A stretch of 64,000 bases of DNA, from positions 1,488,001 to 1,552,000 of the forward strand of contig OZ244829.1 of assembly GCA_965220415.1 (NCBI GenBank), written 5' to 3'. The notes beneath the pieces were generated by a model that was given only the letters and a program-made list of their open reading frames with translations, was not told where the DNA came from and ran no database searches. This DNA comes from JAJDTR01 sp965220415. GTDB taxonomy: Bacteria; Poribacteria; WGA-4E; JAJDTR01. Each line of letters opens with the position of its first letter. The stretch's first letter is position 1. The position numbers and the translations under genes are program-made. Shown here one piece after another: positions 45,026 to 54,643 of the stretch.

Positions 45026-45752
45026 GATGTCTATTTTTGCAAGTGTTTTGTGGTTAGTGGCTAGTGGGCCTCTGTGGGAACTCTATCGCACAGGATTTAC
45101 TATGGAGATTCACTATCAGGACCCTCTATCGCCCTCGCTAGGGGATTTTCTATCGCCTTCGCTATTCACTCAGTTGATCGCTCATTATCCATTCGCTTGA
45201 TCTCCGCTGGGGCGCGGAAATCTGGACATGTCGCATTCTATTAACATTGAAGATTACTATGGGAGCTCTATCGCCTTCGTTATTCACTCAGTTGATCCTC
45301 TGGATCGAGGAAAGAGACTCCGACTAGAACGTGTTACTTGCTGAATGAATTATTCCGACAGGGATAATGGCGTGCTATCAAGAACTACTATCGCCTTGGG
45401 ATCTCTATGGGAATGCTATTAGGATTTACTATCGCCTTCGCTATTCACTCAGTTGATCGTTTACAGTGACGCTGTCGAAATTAGAGCGGATTTTTTCAAC
45501 AAGCTCTGAAATTGCGCTTGAAGCCTTGCCGGGCGAGGCTTGAAGCCGTGTGCGACACACTTCGCTAAAGTCCGCTAAAGTCCGCGCACATATTTCACCC
45601 CCCTTTTTTAGGGATACTTGGATAGCGGGTTAGAAAGTAATGATGCGTCTATAAATCTGCCGTGCTCAATACGTTTTCACATGCGGTCATCTCTTGTCTC
45701 AATGAACGCTTGAATCCTCGTTTTTCGGAGGGTCGATTTTAGCAGCTTGTTA
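45026..45752. repeat. Repeat field: GATC-bounded units and a family B remnant
   Basis: 727 bp without a gene. Units of the GATC type lie at about 45072-45200, 45260-45300 and 45390-45456, mostly with CTATCGCCTTCGCTATTCAC cores and TTGATCGC ends. A family B remnant at about 45208-45383 keeps the ATCCTCTGGATCGAGG hairpin, GTGTTACTTGC and ATTATTCCGACAGGGATAAT. The remainder looks like decayed repeat. Confidence 0.6.
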
Positions 45753-45964
45753 GAACCTGTTTGAATAGTCGGTAGCAGAACCATATTCAGTCATTTGGAG
45801 ACAGGCTTTTTTATGTTTTTGTATTGTCCGCTATATACCTGTCGACCCTCCGGGGCTTAGGTGTGCGGGGGATTCGGTGTATCTATACACCTGCCGCCCC
45901 TCCGGAGCTTTTAAAGGCTGGTGCGCAGTGCGCACCCTACAAATTGTACTCTTCAAACAGGCTC
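45753..45964 (+). mobile_element. MITE family A, copy 4 (212 bp)
   Basis: Termini GAACCTGTTTGAATA and CTTCAAACAGGCTC; flanking TTA at 45750-45752 and 45965-45967. It holds an intact REP hairpin GGTGCGC-AGT-GCGCACC-CTAC (45920-45940) and no GATC unit, so it is close to the ancestral form. Confidence 0.87.
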
Positions 45965-46042
45965 TTAGCATTTTCTGAAACGGAGAATTCCTTTGCCGGA
46001 GCGGGTTCTCAGGAATCGTAATGCTAACAAAATGCTAACAGG

Positions 46043-46069
46043 AAAAAAGTTCCGCCGCCACAACGGCGG
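46043..46069 (-). terminator. Possible orphan terminator
   Basis: Read on the minus strand, CCGCCG pairs with CGGCGG around 6 nt and is followed after a few bases by six T. No gene ends next to it, so it may be a relic or a chance palindrome. Confidence 0.3.
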
Positions 46070-46161
46070 GCATATTACAATATACCACACACATATTAAG
46101 CTGTCAATCTAATATTGGCAAGTTGCGGGAGGGAAGAAAAGTTGGCTGACAGTGTTTATTA

Positions 46162-46358
46162 GAGCCTGCTTGAATAATCGGTAGCAAAGTCATTTGTGGG
46201 AAGTTTCGATAAATATTTAGTGCTGTCTGCTACATACCTGTCGCCCCGCTGGGGCTTGGGCGCACGGGGTTTCGATGTTTCTACACACCTTCCGCCCCTC
46301 TGGGGCTTTTAAACGGAGGGCAGTGCCCACCCTACAAATGTACTTTTCAAACAGGCAC
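46162..46358 (+). mobile_element. MITE family A, copy 5 (197 bp)
   Basis: Termini GAGCCTGCTTGAATA and TTTTCAAACAGGCAC; TTA repeats at 46159-46161 and 46359-46361. Its hairpin near the 3' end is GGAGGGC-AGT-GCCCACC-CTAC (46315-46335), a compensated variant of the GTGCGC form found in other copies. Confidence 0.85.
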
Positions 46359-46375
46359 TTAGCTCGACTTTGTAC

Positions 46376-46518
46376 ATTTAAGTGGTATAACAGACGGTGT
46401 CAATCAAGTGTTGAAGAAAATCAGGGGAGATTTTAACCATCTGGTCTTTTTGGCTGACCATTGAAAAAGTCTCAGCGGTTTCTAGTGCCATCACAGCGGG
46501 GCAAGATGCCCCGCCTAC
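46376..46518 (+). repeat. Dispersed repeat D, copy 2, followed by a REP hairpin
   Basis: Matches 43301-43425 through GACGGTGTCAATCAAGTG and GGCTGACCATTGAAAA. It leads into an intact REP hairpin GCGGGGC-aagat-GCCCCGCCTAC (46496-46518), the uninterrupted version of the site filled with GATC units at 34928-35036. Confidence 0.6.
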
Positions 46519-47384
46519 GGGGTTGGTTTTGCGCGGCTTTCCGTACAATCCAACCGTCGCGCTTTTGCACAAAGTCGCGCTTAGGGCATAGCCAAACTGT
46601 ATGCCCCCCAGTTTGACGCCCATCAAGGAATATTGGAGCAAGCCCTTGACTCGGGGAATGAAGCAATTCAACCGAAAGTTGACAATCCAAAGTGTGTTTT
46701 TGAAAATTGCTTGCCCAGGGCGTTCCTCGACGAGACATCGAATAGCATAGCTATTGTAGTCGGCAAGATTACCGTACCATGGGGATCAAGTTAAGCGTTT
46801 TGGGTCGCAAGTCACACGGATTCAATGTCTTAAACTGTTAATCTCTATGTAGACATGGACGATGGAATACCGACCTATTCATTGATGAGTGTACCGCAGC
46901 AGATGACTCATGGCACTGGCATCCGTAGGAGCCGGTGCGGTTGGAAAGGGATCTCTATCGCGCTCCTTCTTCAGTCGCTTGATCGCACCTACCGCATGAG
47001 GTGGGATAGAGATTTCCTCCATGCCCAATGGAGACTAAGTGAAGGATTTTCCAACGGAAAATCCACCAGTACAAGAAGAACTCCCTTAAGTTGATTCCTA
47101 TGTTCAGCAAGATTACCGTACCTACAAAGAGCTATTTTGGAAAGATGTCTATTTTTCATTGCCTTGATCCCTCATTACTCATTCGGTTGATCACTCTCTA
47201 GGGGATTTTCTATCGCCTTCGCTATTCACTCAGTTGATCGCTCATTATCCATTCGCTTGAGGGATCTCTATCGCACTCGCTATCCGCTCGTTTGATCGCG
47301 CCCTGCAACTGTACTTCTGAAACAGGTTCATAGCCTCGTTATGGATTGATTGTCCAAGAACCAATTGACTTTTGACAACTCTCC
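46519..47384. repeat. Gene-free region with GATC units and a MITE 3' remnant
   Basis: A single unit at about 46948-46983 sits between GGTGCGGTTGGAAA and GCACCTACCG, exactly at the tip of a REP hairpin. A multi-unit run lies at about 47160-47300, followed by a decayed family A right end (GTACTTCTGAAACAGGTTC, ending 47328). No gene was recognised. Confidence 0.55.
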
Positions 47385-47804
47385 TTATTCCAGCATCTGC
47401 AACATGTGTCGGAGGAGTTTCTCGGCTGCGCCGCGTTTGTTGATGCGTGCGCACGTCTGTACAAAATCGTATCCCATAATCTCCTTCACTTTCGAAGAAG
47501 GCACAAAATCATCGGGAGGAACGATGAACCAATTAACCTGAATGCGAAACTCGTTGTTGGCGGATGAGCTTGAAATTATCGGTTGGCGGTACTCAATACC
47601 GTCCCATTCTTTGATGACCATCCCCACAGCTTTGATTCCCTTGCCCGAAACGTACATGAATAGCAAATCGCCCGGCTGGAGCGTTCCAAGTTTTGCCCCG
47701 TAACGCTGCTGCCCGTTAGTAAAAGCATAGCCGAGATTTAGCCACGTCTTGTAAGTATCCTTTTCGTTATATCCGTCATTCGTATTGATGTAGTGAAAAT
47801 CCAT
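47385..47804 (-). CDS. EVE/PUA-like domain protein
   Basis: 139 residues. The pattern LGYAFTNGQQRYGAKLGTLQPGDLLFMYVSGKGIKAVGMV resembles EVE/ASCH-type PUA-like folds, in which a glycine-rich strand pair forms a pocket for a modified base. EVE-type proteins bind modified nucleotides in RNA or DNA and often occur with restriction or defence genes; none is adjacent here. It stands alone in a repeat-rich area, a common setting for horizontally acquired small genes. Confidence 0.5.
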   Translation of the reverse strand: MDFHYINTNDGYNEKDTYKTWLNLGYAFTNGQQRYGAKLGTLQPGDLLFMYVSGKGIKAVGMVIKEWDGIEYRQPIISSSSANNEFRIQVNWFIVPPDDFVPSSKVKEIMGYDFVQTCARINKRGAAEKLLRHMLQMLE

Positions 47805-47972
47805 CTGTCGTTATTCCTTTCGCCTGTTAGACAGAGATAGATTGTGAACTGTCAAATCCAACTTACTTTCGATAACCTACTTTTATCAAGAGTCTTCGCC
47901 GTTTACCAGCCGGAACGTTACACAAACCGAGCGTAGTGACTCGGAGATTGCTCATACACAGGTTGTTGAACC

Positions 47973-48116
47973 GGTGCGGTTAAAAACCGCACCTACCGGG
48001 GACGCGCAGGCCGGGATTTGGAGATTGCGGGAATCCCTATGGGATCTCTATCGCACTCGCTAATCACTCGCTTGATCTATTCGCTCATTTGATCACTAAT
48101 TATTTATTAGGTTGAT
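47973..48116. repeat. Intact REP hairpin plus GATC units
   Basis: GGTGCGGTT-aaa-AACCGCACC followed by TACC (47973-47996) is an intact REP, the empty counterpart of the filled site at 46930-46990. A GATC unit follows at about 48029-48070, with decayed copies to 48116. Confidence 0.6.
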
Positions 48117-48136
48117 TCTACAAGGACCGGCAACGA

Positions 48137-49678
48137 CTAACAAACTTGGAAGGCGTACAGCTTCGCATTACTTAAACGGAATTGCAGCCGCACCTCCTTG
48201 CCTCGCAACGATGATAAACCGGCGCCCCCCTTCCAGATTGGTTCGAGGCGCAGATTGTCGAACCCACGACAGACTTTGGCTGAGCCGCCGGAGAATCCGG
48301 GGATGGGTTTGCCGGAAGCTTCAAGCACCTCCGCTATCACATAGCCGTCCAACGCGTCGACATTGACTTGCAGCTTATCACCTTCAAGTACAAATGGCCG
48401 CGTCACCACAGTTCCTTGCTCCTCTTTCGCTTCGAGAAAGAGGAAACCATCAAGCCGCAGTTTGGCAAGCGCCAGGCGTGCATCCCATCGATGGCATCCC
48501 CAACGCTCATTCGTCGCCAGATAATAGATCCAGTGCTCATCGTTGTGCGTAATAATGTTCGACGGTGGACGCACGCAATCCTTGTCGAAACTCCCGGCTG
48601 GTCCGCGAGGGATGAGGGGTTTGCGCGGATAGGCGGATACGGTGAAATCGTAGTTGACTCCATCTCGCGATGGCGCCATATAAAATTCCCATACCCCTCG
48701 TTCGTGAGGGGTGTGGTAATCTTGGTCGCCTTCGGTAACATGCTTGTTGGTTGCAGCCAGAATATCTGTCATGCCAAACCATACGCCTTCGTAGTACCAC
48801 ATCGGGAAGGTGTGGATCTGGTAGACGGGAGTTTCGGTGCCCGGAATTATACTCGTATCCGGATCGTCCAATACAAATGTTGTGAGGGTTTTCCACGCCG
48901 TGGGGTGGTTCAGAAGGTCGTTCCCTTCGGAATGCTCCATGATGCGGACGCCGCGGTATTCCCCAATTCCCCCTGCGCCTTCAAAATCCTGGCGGCAGTG
49001 CAGCAGGTAACGTTTTCTGAGCGGATCCCAGAGTATCTGGTTGTTTGTGTCGGCTGCCCGCTCCGTTACCGGGTAGCCATCGTGGTACAGGTTCCAATGG
49101 ATACCGTCGGCTGAATATCCCAAACGCGTTTTGCCATCAATACCGCCGCTGTTTGGATAAAATGCGACTTTGTACTTCTCCGGCGATCCGTATTCCAAAT
49201 TCGGATCGATAGTGACCGTCGTACCGTCCAGCCCGATATCAAGCAGGTCAATGTTCTTATTCTGGTTGAGAATGGGGACCGGCGCATTCCAGGTGACAAG
49301 ATTGCTCTCGCCATCCTTGGAAATCATGGGTTTGATCCAGTTGAATCCGTCGGTTGATTCCGCATACGACAGCCCGGTACCCGCCCTTTTACCAGCCATG
49401 TACCACAGGCGGAACATAGCGTTATCGGAATCCCAATGCGGCGAGAAAAACCAACAGAAAGGCGATTCAAAGCCGTGTCCGCCGTCGGGGCCATCGTGAA
49501 TCGTGCCGGACTGAAACTCAGTCGGAAGTGTAGGTTCCATCACGACACCGTGTTTTTTCGCCTCACCCACTTCTAAACTCACATTGTCTTTCTCCGCCAC
49601 GATGTAGTCGTCAACGAATAGCTGCTTTTGTAACCCAACGGAGGTCGGTGCTTCCGGATCAAAGTTAAAATCGGGCAT
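48137..49678 (-). CDS. Glycosidase-like five-bladed beta-propeller protein, paralog without signal peptide
   Basis: 513 residues, collinear with the gene at 40324 (shared: KQLFVDDYIVAEKDNV, FRLWYMAGK, YAESTDGFNWIKP, GYSADGIHWNLYHDG, AADTNNQILWDPL, RYLLHCRQDFEG, KPLIPRGPAGSFDKD). It lacks a signal peptide, so it may be cytoplasmic or exported by another route. It is the last gene of a minus-strand run with PhyH and Gfo/Idh/MocA. A GH32/43-like role on a glycan is the best guess. Confidence 0.8.
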   Translation of the reverse strand: MPDFNFDPEAPTSVGLQKQLFVDDYIVAEKDNVSLEVGEAKKHGVVMEPTLPTEFQSGTIHDGPDGGHGFESPFCWFFSPHWDSDNAMFRLWYMAGKRAGTGLSYAESTDGFNWIKPMISKDGESNLVTWNAPVPILNQNKNIDLLDIGLDGTTVTIDPNLEYGSPEKYKVAFYPNSGGIDGKTRLGYSADGIHWNLYHDGYPVTERAADTNNQILWDPLRKRYLLHCRQDFEGAGGIGEYRGVRIMEHSEGNDLLNHPTAWKTLTTFVLDDPDTSIIPGTETPVYQIHTFPMWYYEGVWFGMTDILAATNKHVTEGDQDYHTPHERGVWEFYMAPSRDGVNYDFTVSAYPRKPLIPRGPAGSFDKDCVRPPSNIITHNDEHWIYYLATNERWGCHRWDARLALAKLRLDGFLFLEAKEEQGTVVTRPFVLEGDKLQVNVDALDGYVIAEVLEASGKPIPGFSGGSAKVCRGFDNLRLEPIWKGGAGLSSLRGKEVRLQFRLSNAKLYAFQVC

Positions 49679-49739
49679 ATTTGTCTCTCTCTAAATCTGG
49701 CATACATCACTCGACTTTGAACATTTAAGCCGAATAATA

Positions 49740-49900
49740 GTGGGCAATGCCCACCCTACCAATGTTTTCTAGTTTGCACTCTGATAGTCATCTAGATTCA
49801 TGATTACAGGAATTCGGAATGTGTGTATTATTGCGGTAAACCAACAGTCGGAGCAAACGCTGCCCGGGTCAGGAAATCGCGACCGGGAGGTCGCTCCTAC
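49740..49900. repeat. Two REP-like hairpins
   Basis: GTGGGC-AAT-GCCCAC then CTAC (49740-49759), and GCGACC-ggga-GGTCGC then TCCTAC (49879-49900). Read on the minus strand, both begin with GTAG followed by a palindrome, the REP layout. Confidence 0.6.
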
Positions 49901-49959
49901 AGAAGACTTCCGATGAATTGTGAAGGTCCAAATAATCCGCGTATGTGCATCGCTACCAG

Positions 49960-50745
49960 CTAGAGTTCCATTGCCAAACTGCCCCGGTTCCTACTGTCGA
50001 ACGTTGCTTCTTGTTCCTCTTTGAAAAAGAAATGACCTTCCTCATAGAGGAATGCGTATTTACCGTTTCGATCCCAACCGAGTTCTAGCGCCATGTTGTT
50101 GTACTGTTGGAACTGACGGATTGTGGGCCAAATGATTCCATATTGGCAATAGGACGTGTCCACAAAATAGCGTTTGGATCCCGAGTTCGCAGGTTTGGCG
50201 CGGCGTGCATGCTGCAGCGCGGAGTGGACAATGACAACGGATGCGGGGGCAAGATTATTGATGGTGCGCGATCCCGGAAGGTCGGCGCTTCCAAATTGTT
50301 GGAACGCATCTCTATTCATGATTTTCTTATGCGATCCCGGCAGCACGAGCAGGTCCCCGACTTCGCCATTCAATCCGGAATGGTACATGAAGACGTGCAC
50401 CATGAGGTGAGAACGGTTTGTTTGAGGCAACTGTTCGTAATCGTGGTGCCAAGAAACGCCCTTTTCTCCCGGCATGTGGCACGCCGCATGGATGTGATGG
50501 TGGGCAAATTGATCGCCGCCCATGAGAGATGCCACGCGATCCACAATGGAAGGTTCCGAGGTCAAGAGACCTAGTTCGGGGTAGCGCATCGGTATCGCCG
50601 GTTTGTTTGGATCCTTCCGATCTTCCATGAGTTGATCCGCATCACGCTTGATACGCTCGTTTCGATCGCCGTCTAACAGACCTTCGAATACGAGGTATCC
50701 CTCATGGTTGAATTTGTGAATGTCGTCGGCAGTGAGGGTGCTCAT
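49960..50745 (-). CDS. Phytanoyl-CoA dioxygenase family protein
   Basis: 261 residues. The facial triad is intact: HHD in GVSWHHDYEQLP (about 98-109), the distal His in ALQHARRA, with the 2-oxoglutarate Arg nearby in SGSKRYFVDT. The internal LVLPGSHKK motif and N-terminal FNHEGYLVFEGLLDGD are typical. A hydroxylase of unknown substrate. It lies between a Gfo/Idh/MocA gene upstream and the propeller gene downstream, with a REP hairpin in the gap before it. Confidence 0.92.
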   Translation of the reverse strand: MSTLTADDIHKFNHEGYLVFEGLLDGDRNERIKRDADQLMEDRKDPNKPAIPMRYPELGLLTSEPSIVDRVASLMGGDQFAHHHIHAACHMPGEKGVSWHHDYEQLPQTNRSHLMVHVFMYHSGLNGEVGDLLVLPGSHKKIMNRDAFQQFGSADLPGSRTINNLAPASVVIVHSALQHARRAKPANSGSKRYFVDTSYCQYGIIWPTIRQFQQYNNMALELGWDRNGKYAFLYEEGHFFFKEEQEATFDSRNRGSLAMEL

Positions 50746-50780
50746 TTTTACCCCTGCAAATCATACTGAGTTCAAGAAAT

Positions 50781-50801
50781 GGTGGGCAATGCCCACCCTA
50801 C
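50781..50801 (-). repeat. REP hairpin (GTAG head)
   Basis: GGTGGGC-AAT-GCCCACC then CTAC on the plus strand; on the minus strand GTAG precedes a perfect 7-bp stem. It lies between two co-directional genes. Confidence 0.65.
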
Positions 50802-50838
50802 AACTGTACAAAGTCGTGGATAGGCGTCCAGTCTTATT

Positions 50839-51891
50839 CTACTGTTGCTCCGGGAATGCCCTGCGAATGTCGTAGCGCCCCTCTTTGAGAACCGGCAGTG
50901 TTCCGTCCTGCACCATCAATTCAAGCGGCGATTCTTTGGTTTCCAACGGCATGTTGACCACATTCTTAATCCGCAGCGACTCGTAGATTGCCATCATGAT
51001 TTCCATGGTATACCGCGCCTGCCGCCCGCTGCTGCGATGGTCGGGAATCTTTCCCTCCATCCAATCGATGAGTTCTTGAAACTGATTGGTCCCGTCTGGC
51101 GATGCCTGTATCTCCGTCCACCCCTTGCTTTCGCCAGTTTGAATCACGAGCCTACCGTCTGTGTCGTTTTTAATCTGTCCCGAAGTGCCATAGATTGCAG
51201 TGCCGGAGATAGCGGGATCGGGCAGATCGCTCTCATATATCCCCCTCGCTCCGCCTTCGAAACATATTAGTCCCATACACAAATCCTCACACAGCGTGCG
51301 GCGTTCCCACTTATCAGTGGTGCGCGATATTTGCCCAATGACCCACAGGGTTTCCGGGTCCGATAACTGGTAGCGCCACCCGTCTATGACATGCGTTCCG
51401 ATGTTCAGCAATCCGGCGTTGGGTTTGGATCTGCCGTGCAGCAAGGTCGGTTGCCCGATTGCACCATCGCGGATAAGCCTACGGATTTCGACACTCTTCG
51501 GCGAGAAACGCCCTTGATGTCCGATGGCAAGTTTCGCCCCAAGCTTTTCGCACGTCTCGATCATGTCGTCGGCTTCGCCTAAGCAGGATGCCATCGGTTT
51601 TTCGCCTAAGATGCCTTTTACACCCGCTTCTGCGGCGGCAATCGTGATCTCGGCGCGTACCCCTTGCCATGTCACGATACTCACAATGTCCAAGTCCTCT
51701 TTTTCCAGCAGTTCGTTGTAGTCGGTATAAACTGCCGGGATGGAGTAATCGTGAGAAAGTTTTGCCGCCGATTCCTTATTGATGTCCATAGCTGCTACGA
51801 GTGTTGTTCTCGGGTTTTCGGTATAAGCTGCTGCGTGAATTTTGCTCATACCTCCACATCCGATGATGCCAACTCGATATGGTTTTGTCAT
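50839..51891 (-). CDS. Gfo/Idh/MocA family oxidoreductase
   Basis: 350 residues. VGIIGCGGMSKIHAAAY nucleotide loop, GVKGILGEKPMASCLGEAD with the EKP motif, and IGHQGRFSPKSVEIRRLI. The C-terminal domain has GLLNIGTHVIDGWRYQL with the conserved His. A dehydrogenase for a sugar or inositol derivative; the canonical EKP makes it the most standard of the three in this window. First gene of a short minus-strand run with PhyH and the propeller protein. Confidence 0.94.
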   Translation of the reverse strand: MTKPYRVGIIGCGGMSKIHAAAYTENPRTTLVAAMDINKESAAKLSHDYSIPAVYTDYNELLEKEDLDIVSIVTWQGVRAEITIAAAEAGVKGILGEKPMASCLGEADDMIETCEKLGAKLAIGHQGRFSPKSVEIRRLIRDGAIGQPTLLHGRSKPNAGLLNIGTHVIDGWRYQLSDPETLWVIGQISRTTDKWERRTLCEDLCMGLICFEGGARGIYESDLPDPAISGTAIYGTSGQIKNDTDGRLVIQTGESKGWTEIQASPDGTNQFQELIDWMEGKIPDHRSSGRQARYTMEIMMAIYESLRIKNVVNMPLETKESPLELMVQDGTLPVLKEGRYDIRRAFPEQQ

Positions 51892-52074
51892 GAGATTAGC
51901 CTTTCTGTTTTGCCCTGAAATGCGTGTGCCCCCGCTAACCTGCGGTGCTTTTTGCGACCGCGTGCTGGCACCGAAGCGGTTTCAGCGTTGGGCGTGATAT
52001 TCAATTTTTTGCCCTAGACGGTTCGGACGGGTTGTGCTACCATGCCGGTATATCCGTAGTCTAGGAGGAAGACA

Positions 52075-52839
52075 ATGAAACTTGGCTTAGTGACTTACAA
52101 TATGGCGAAGGAGTGGGACATTCCAACAATCATCGAACGCTGCGAAGCGACCGGTTTTCAGGGCGTGGAGTTGCGCACCACTCATGCGCACAATGTCGAG
52201 GTTGACCTTTCTGCGGCGGAACGCCGCGATGTGCGTAAACAGTTTGAAGAAAGCGCAATCGAACTTGCCGGATTGGGCAGCGCTTTTGAATTTCACTCAC
52301 CCGACGACGACGAACTGAAACAGAATATCGAAGGCACCAAAACTTATTGCCAACTCGCGGCCGATGTCGGGGCGCCCGGTGTCAAGGTTCGCCCGAACGG
52401 TTTACCTGACAATGTGCCGGAGCAAACCACGTTGAAACAAATTGGACTATCGCTGCGCGAATGCGGGGAATTCGCCAAAAACCTTGGCGTGCAGATACGC
52501 CTCGAAGTGCACGGCAGGCAGACTTCCCATCTTCCGCATGTCCGCACGATTATGGAAATCGCCGATCACGACAATGTATCTGTTTGTTGGAACTCCAACC
52601 CTGGCGAAGTTGTAGACGGCTCCGTCAAGAGCAACTTTGATTTGGTCAAAGACTGGATTCGGCTAGTCCACATCAATGAATTGCACCGCCAAGAGTACCC
52701 GTGGCGCGAACTGTTTTCGTTGCTGAAGGACTCAAACTATGATGTTTACTGTCTAGCTGAAATCCCGGGTAGTACAGATCCCGAGCGCCTCATGAACTAC
52801 TACCGTGCGCTGTGGATCGCGTTGTGTAACGGGAATTGA
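52075..52839 (+). CDS. Sugar phosphate isomerase/epimerase (xylose isomerase-like TIM barrel)
   Basis: 254 residues. AP endonuclease family 2/xylose-isomerase-like barrel: KLGLVTYNMAKEWDIPTII, TGFQGVELRTTHAH, GAPGVKVRPNG, VQIRLEVHGRQTSHL with a metal-binding Glu, VSVCWNSNPGEV and WIRLVHINELHR with a conserved His. AGGAGG (52062-52067) sits 7 nt before the ATG. Family members interconvert keto- and aldo-sugars or dehydrate inosose. It is the only plus-strand gene in this stretch, divergent from the Gfo/Idh/MocA gene. Confidence 0.9.
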   Translation: MKLGLVTYNMAKEWDIPTIIERCEATGFQGVELRTTHAHNVEVDLSAAERRDVRKQFEESAIELAGLGSAFEFHSPDDDELKQNIEGTKTYCQLAADVGAPGVKVRPNGLPDNVPEQTTLKQIGLSLRECGEFAKNLGVQIRLEVHGRQTSHLPHVRTIMEIADHDNVSVCWNSNPGEVVDGSVKSNFDLVKDWIRLVHINELHRQEYPWRELFSLLKDSNYDVYCLAEIPGSTDPERLMNYYRALWIALCNGN

Positions 52840-52842
52840 GAA

Positions 52843-52952
52843 TCTCTATCGCACGGGATTTACTATCGCGTGAAGATTTCTATCGTCCACGTTATCCACT
52901 CGGTTGATCGCCGCTTGAGTTTTCAAAGGCTGGTGCGCAGTGCGCACCCTAC
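52843..52952. repeat. GATC-type units and REP hairpin between convergent genes
   Basis: Decayed units (CTCTATCGCACGGGATTTAC, then TCTATCGTCCACGTTATCCAC) to about 52907, then GGTGCGC-AGT-GCGCACC-CTAC (52932-52952). Together they look like the right half of a family A element without its terminus. Confidence 0.55.
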
Positions 52953-52971
52953 ATAAGGTACAAAGTCGAGC

Positions 52972-54186
52972 TTACGCCCAGCCTTGGCTTTTGCCGCCGA
53001 CGCGGGCTGTGCTAATTTTCTCGAAATAGCCGCTTTTGCGATACGCCGTCAGTGGATCCGGATCGCGTCCCATCTCCAAACGCACTTGTTCAAGGAGGGG
53101 ACGGACATCCGTCTCATAGGCGCGTTGCAAAACGCGTTCAGCATCAATAATCTCTCCCGCCTCCTGCGCCTCGGCTAACTCCTCTCGGTTAACGATTAAT
53201 GCCCTCGCATACGCGGTTTGCAAATTGCAGACAGATTGGATACTCGCCTCGACTTTCGGCTTCAGATTGTGACTCTGATCAATCATGTAGGCGATATCCG
53301 TATCTGTATCTGGATCCAGCTCCGCCGCCACCAGTTCCGTATAAATGAGAAAGAGTTCCTGCGGATTCACAGACCCGACGGTGAGATCGTCGTCGGCAAA
53401 TTTTCGGCAGTTGAAGTGGAAGCCGCCAAGTTTGCCCTCGTCAATCAGATAAGCGACAATGAACTCAATGTTCGTTCCCTGCGGATGGTGCCCGAGGTCG
53501 ATTAGCACTTGCGCCTTCGGTCCTAGTTTCGTCGCCATAACGTACGCGGTGCCCCAATCCGCTAGGTCGGTGTGGTAAAACGCGGGTTCAAAGAACTTGT
53601 ATTCGATGAGCATACGTGAGTCCTCGGGTAGAGCATCGTAAACTTCACAGAAGCATTCATGCATCCAGCGTTTGCGTTTTCGAAAGTTCGCCTGACCGGG
53701 GAAATTCGTACCATCCGCAAACCAGAGACTCAACAGCTTGGAGTCCAGATTCTTCATTATCTCGACACAGTGCAACATGTGGTCTGTCGCTAGACGCCGA
53801 ATGTTGGAATCATGGTGGCATACGCTTCCCAACTTGTATTCTTGCGCCTGAAAGACATTCGGATTAATTGCACCGATTCCGATACCGAGTTCCGCCGCAT
53901 ACTGTTTCATCCCATCCCAATCGTCCGTCTCATCCCACGGAATATGCAGGGCCACTGTTGGCGCAATTCCCGTGAACCGATGGACAGTCGCAGCGTCCTC
54001 CAGACGTTCATTCACATTACGCGCCGCCCCGGGCTGCTGGAATACGCCGAACCGCGTTCCCGAATTTCCGTATCCCCACGATGGTGTCTCCACATGTTGA
54101 CGCTTGAGGAGATCCTTCACTTTGTCAATCTGAATTCCCTGTTTTTCCAGTTCTTCAGCCAATAGGTTGTATTTCGGATCGCTCAT
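52972..54186 (-). CDS. rhaI: L-rhamnose isomerase (Pseudomonas stutzeri RhaI type)
   Basis: 404 residues from ATG 54186, chosen because AGGAGG lies 6 nt upstream; a frame extension to 54213 adds nine residues. The TIM barrel has the family's metal-site segments: MLIEYKFFEPAFYHTDLADWG, VLIDLGHHPQGTNIE and GGFHFNCRKFADDDLTVGS. It converts L-rhamnose to L-rhamnulose and often acts on L-mannose and similar sugars. The matching mutarotase (RhaM) is encoded at 57517. Kinase and aldolase genes of the pathway are not in the window. A family B repeat starts 25 nt upstream of the ATG and occupies the promoter area. Confidence 0.93.
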   Translation of the reverse strand: MSDPKYNLLAEELEKQGIQIDKVKDLLKRQHVETPSWGYGNSGTRFGVFQQPGAARNVNERLEDAATVHRFTGIAPTVALHIPWDETDDWDGMKQYAAELGIGIGAINPNVFQAQEYKLGSVCHHDSNIRRLATDHMLHCVEIMKNLDSKLLSLWFADGTNFPGQANFRKRKRWMHECFCEVYDALPEDSRMLIEYKFFEPAFYHTDLADWGTAYVMATKLGPKAQVLIDLGHHPQGTNIEFIVAYLIDEGKLGGFHFNCRKFADDDLTVGSVNPQELFLIYTELVAAELDPDTDTDIAYMIDQSHNLKPKVEASIQSVCNLQTAYARALIVNREELAEAQEAGEIIDAERVLQRAYETDVRPLLEQVRLEMGRDPDPLTAYRKSGYFEKISTARVGGKSQGWA

Positions 54187-54210
54187 CCTGTTCCTCCTTT
54201 GGAAATCTGC

Positions 54211-54420
54211 CAAGTAACACTATCTAGCAATACACCACATAGCGCTCCGCTGGAGCGCGGGAATCTCGACAGGTCGCATTCTATTAACATTGAAGATCTC
54301 TATCGCACTCGCTATTCACTCGCTTGATCCTCTGGATCGAGGAAAGGCACTCCGACTAGAACGTGTTACTTGCTGAAAGAATTATTCCGCTAGGAATAAT
54401 GGGGCGCTACGAACAAATTG
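54211..54420 (+). repeat. Family B hairpin repeat with an inserted GATC unit
   Basis: CAAGTAACAC (54211-54220) and GTGTTACTTG (about 54363) are inverted repeats. Between them are GCGCTCC-GCT-GGAGCGC and ATCCTCTGGATCGAGG hairpins. A GATC unit (about 54296-54330) sits immediately before the second hairpin, where other copies read CATTTCGATCC. The ATTATTCC-gcta-GGAATAAT hairpin here is fully paired. Confidence 0.7.
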
Positions 54421-54431
54421 TCGCCGGCTAA

Positions 54432-54625
54432 GAACCTGTTTGAATAGTCGGTAGCAGAACCATATTCAGTCATTGGGAGACAGGCTCTTCTATGTTTTTG
54501 TATTGTCCGCTATATACCCGTGGGATCTCTATCGCCCTCGCTATCCGCTCGGTTGATCCCCTCCGGGGCTTTTAAAGGCTGGTGCGCAGTGCGCACCCTA
54601 CAAATTGTACTTTTCAAACAGGCTC
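54432..54625 (+). mobile_element. MITE family A, copy 6 (194 bp)
   Basis: Termini GAACCTGTTTGAATA and TTTTCAAACAGGCTC; TAA repeats at 54429-54431 and 54626-54628. It contains a GATC unit (about 54522-54557) before CCCTCCGGGG and an intact REP hairpin (54581-54601). It lies 18 bp past the stop of the sialidase-like gene. Confidence 0.88.
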
Positions 54626-54643
54626 TAAGAATGTTGTGAGGCG

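Noticed and set aside
45824..46021. 65-residue plus-strand frame inside MITE copy 4
   Set aside because: It is read entirely through repeat sequence and its translation follows the MITE palindromes; no protein character.
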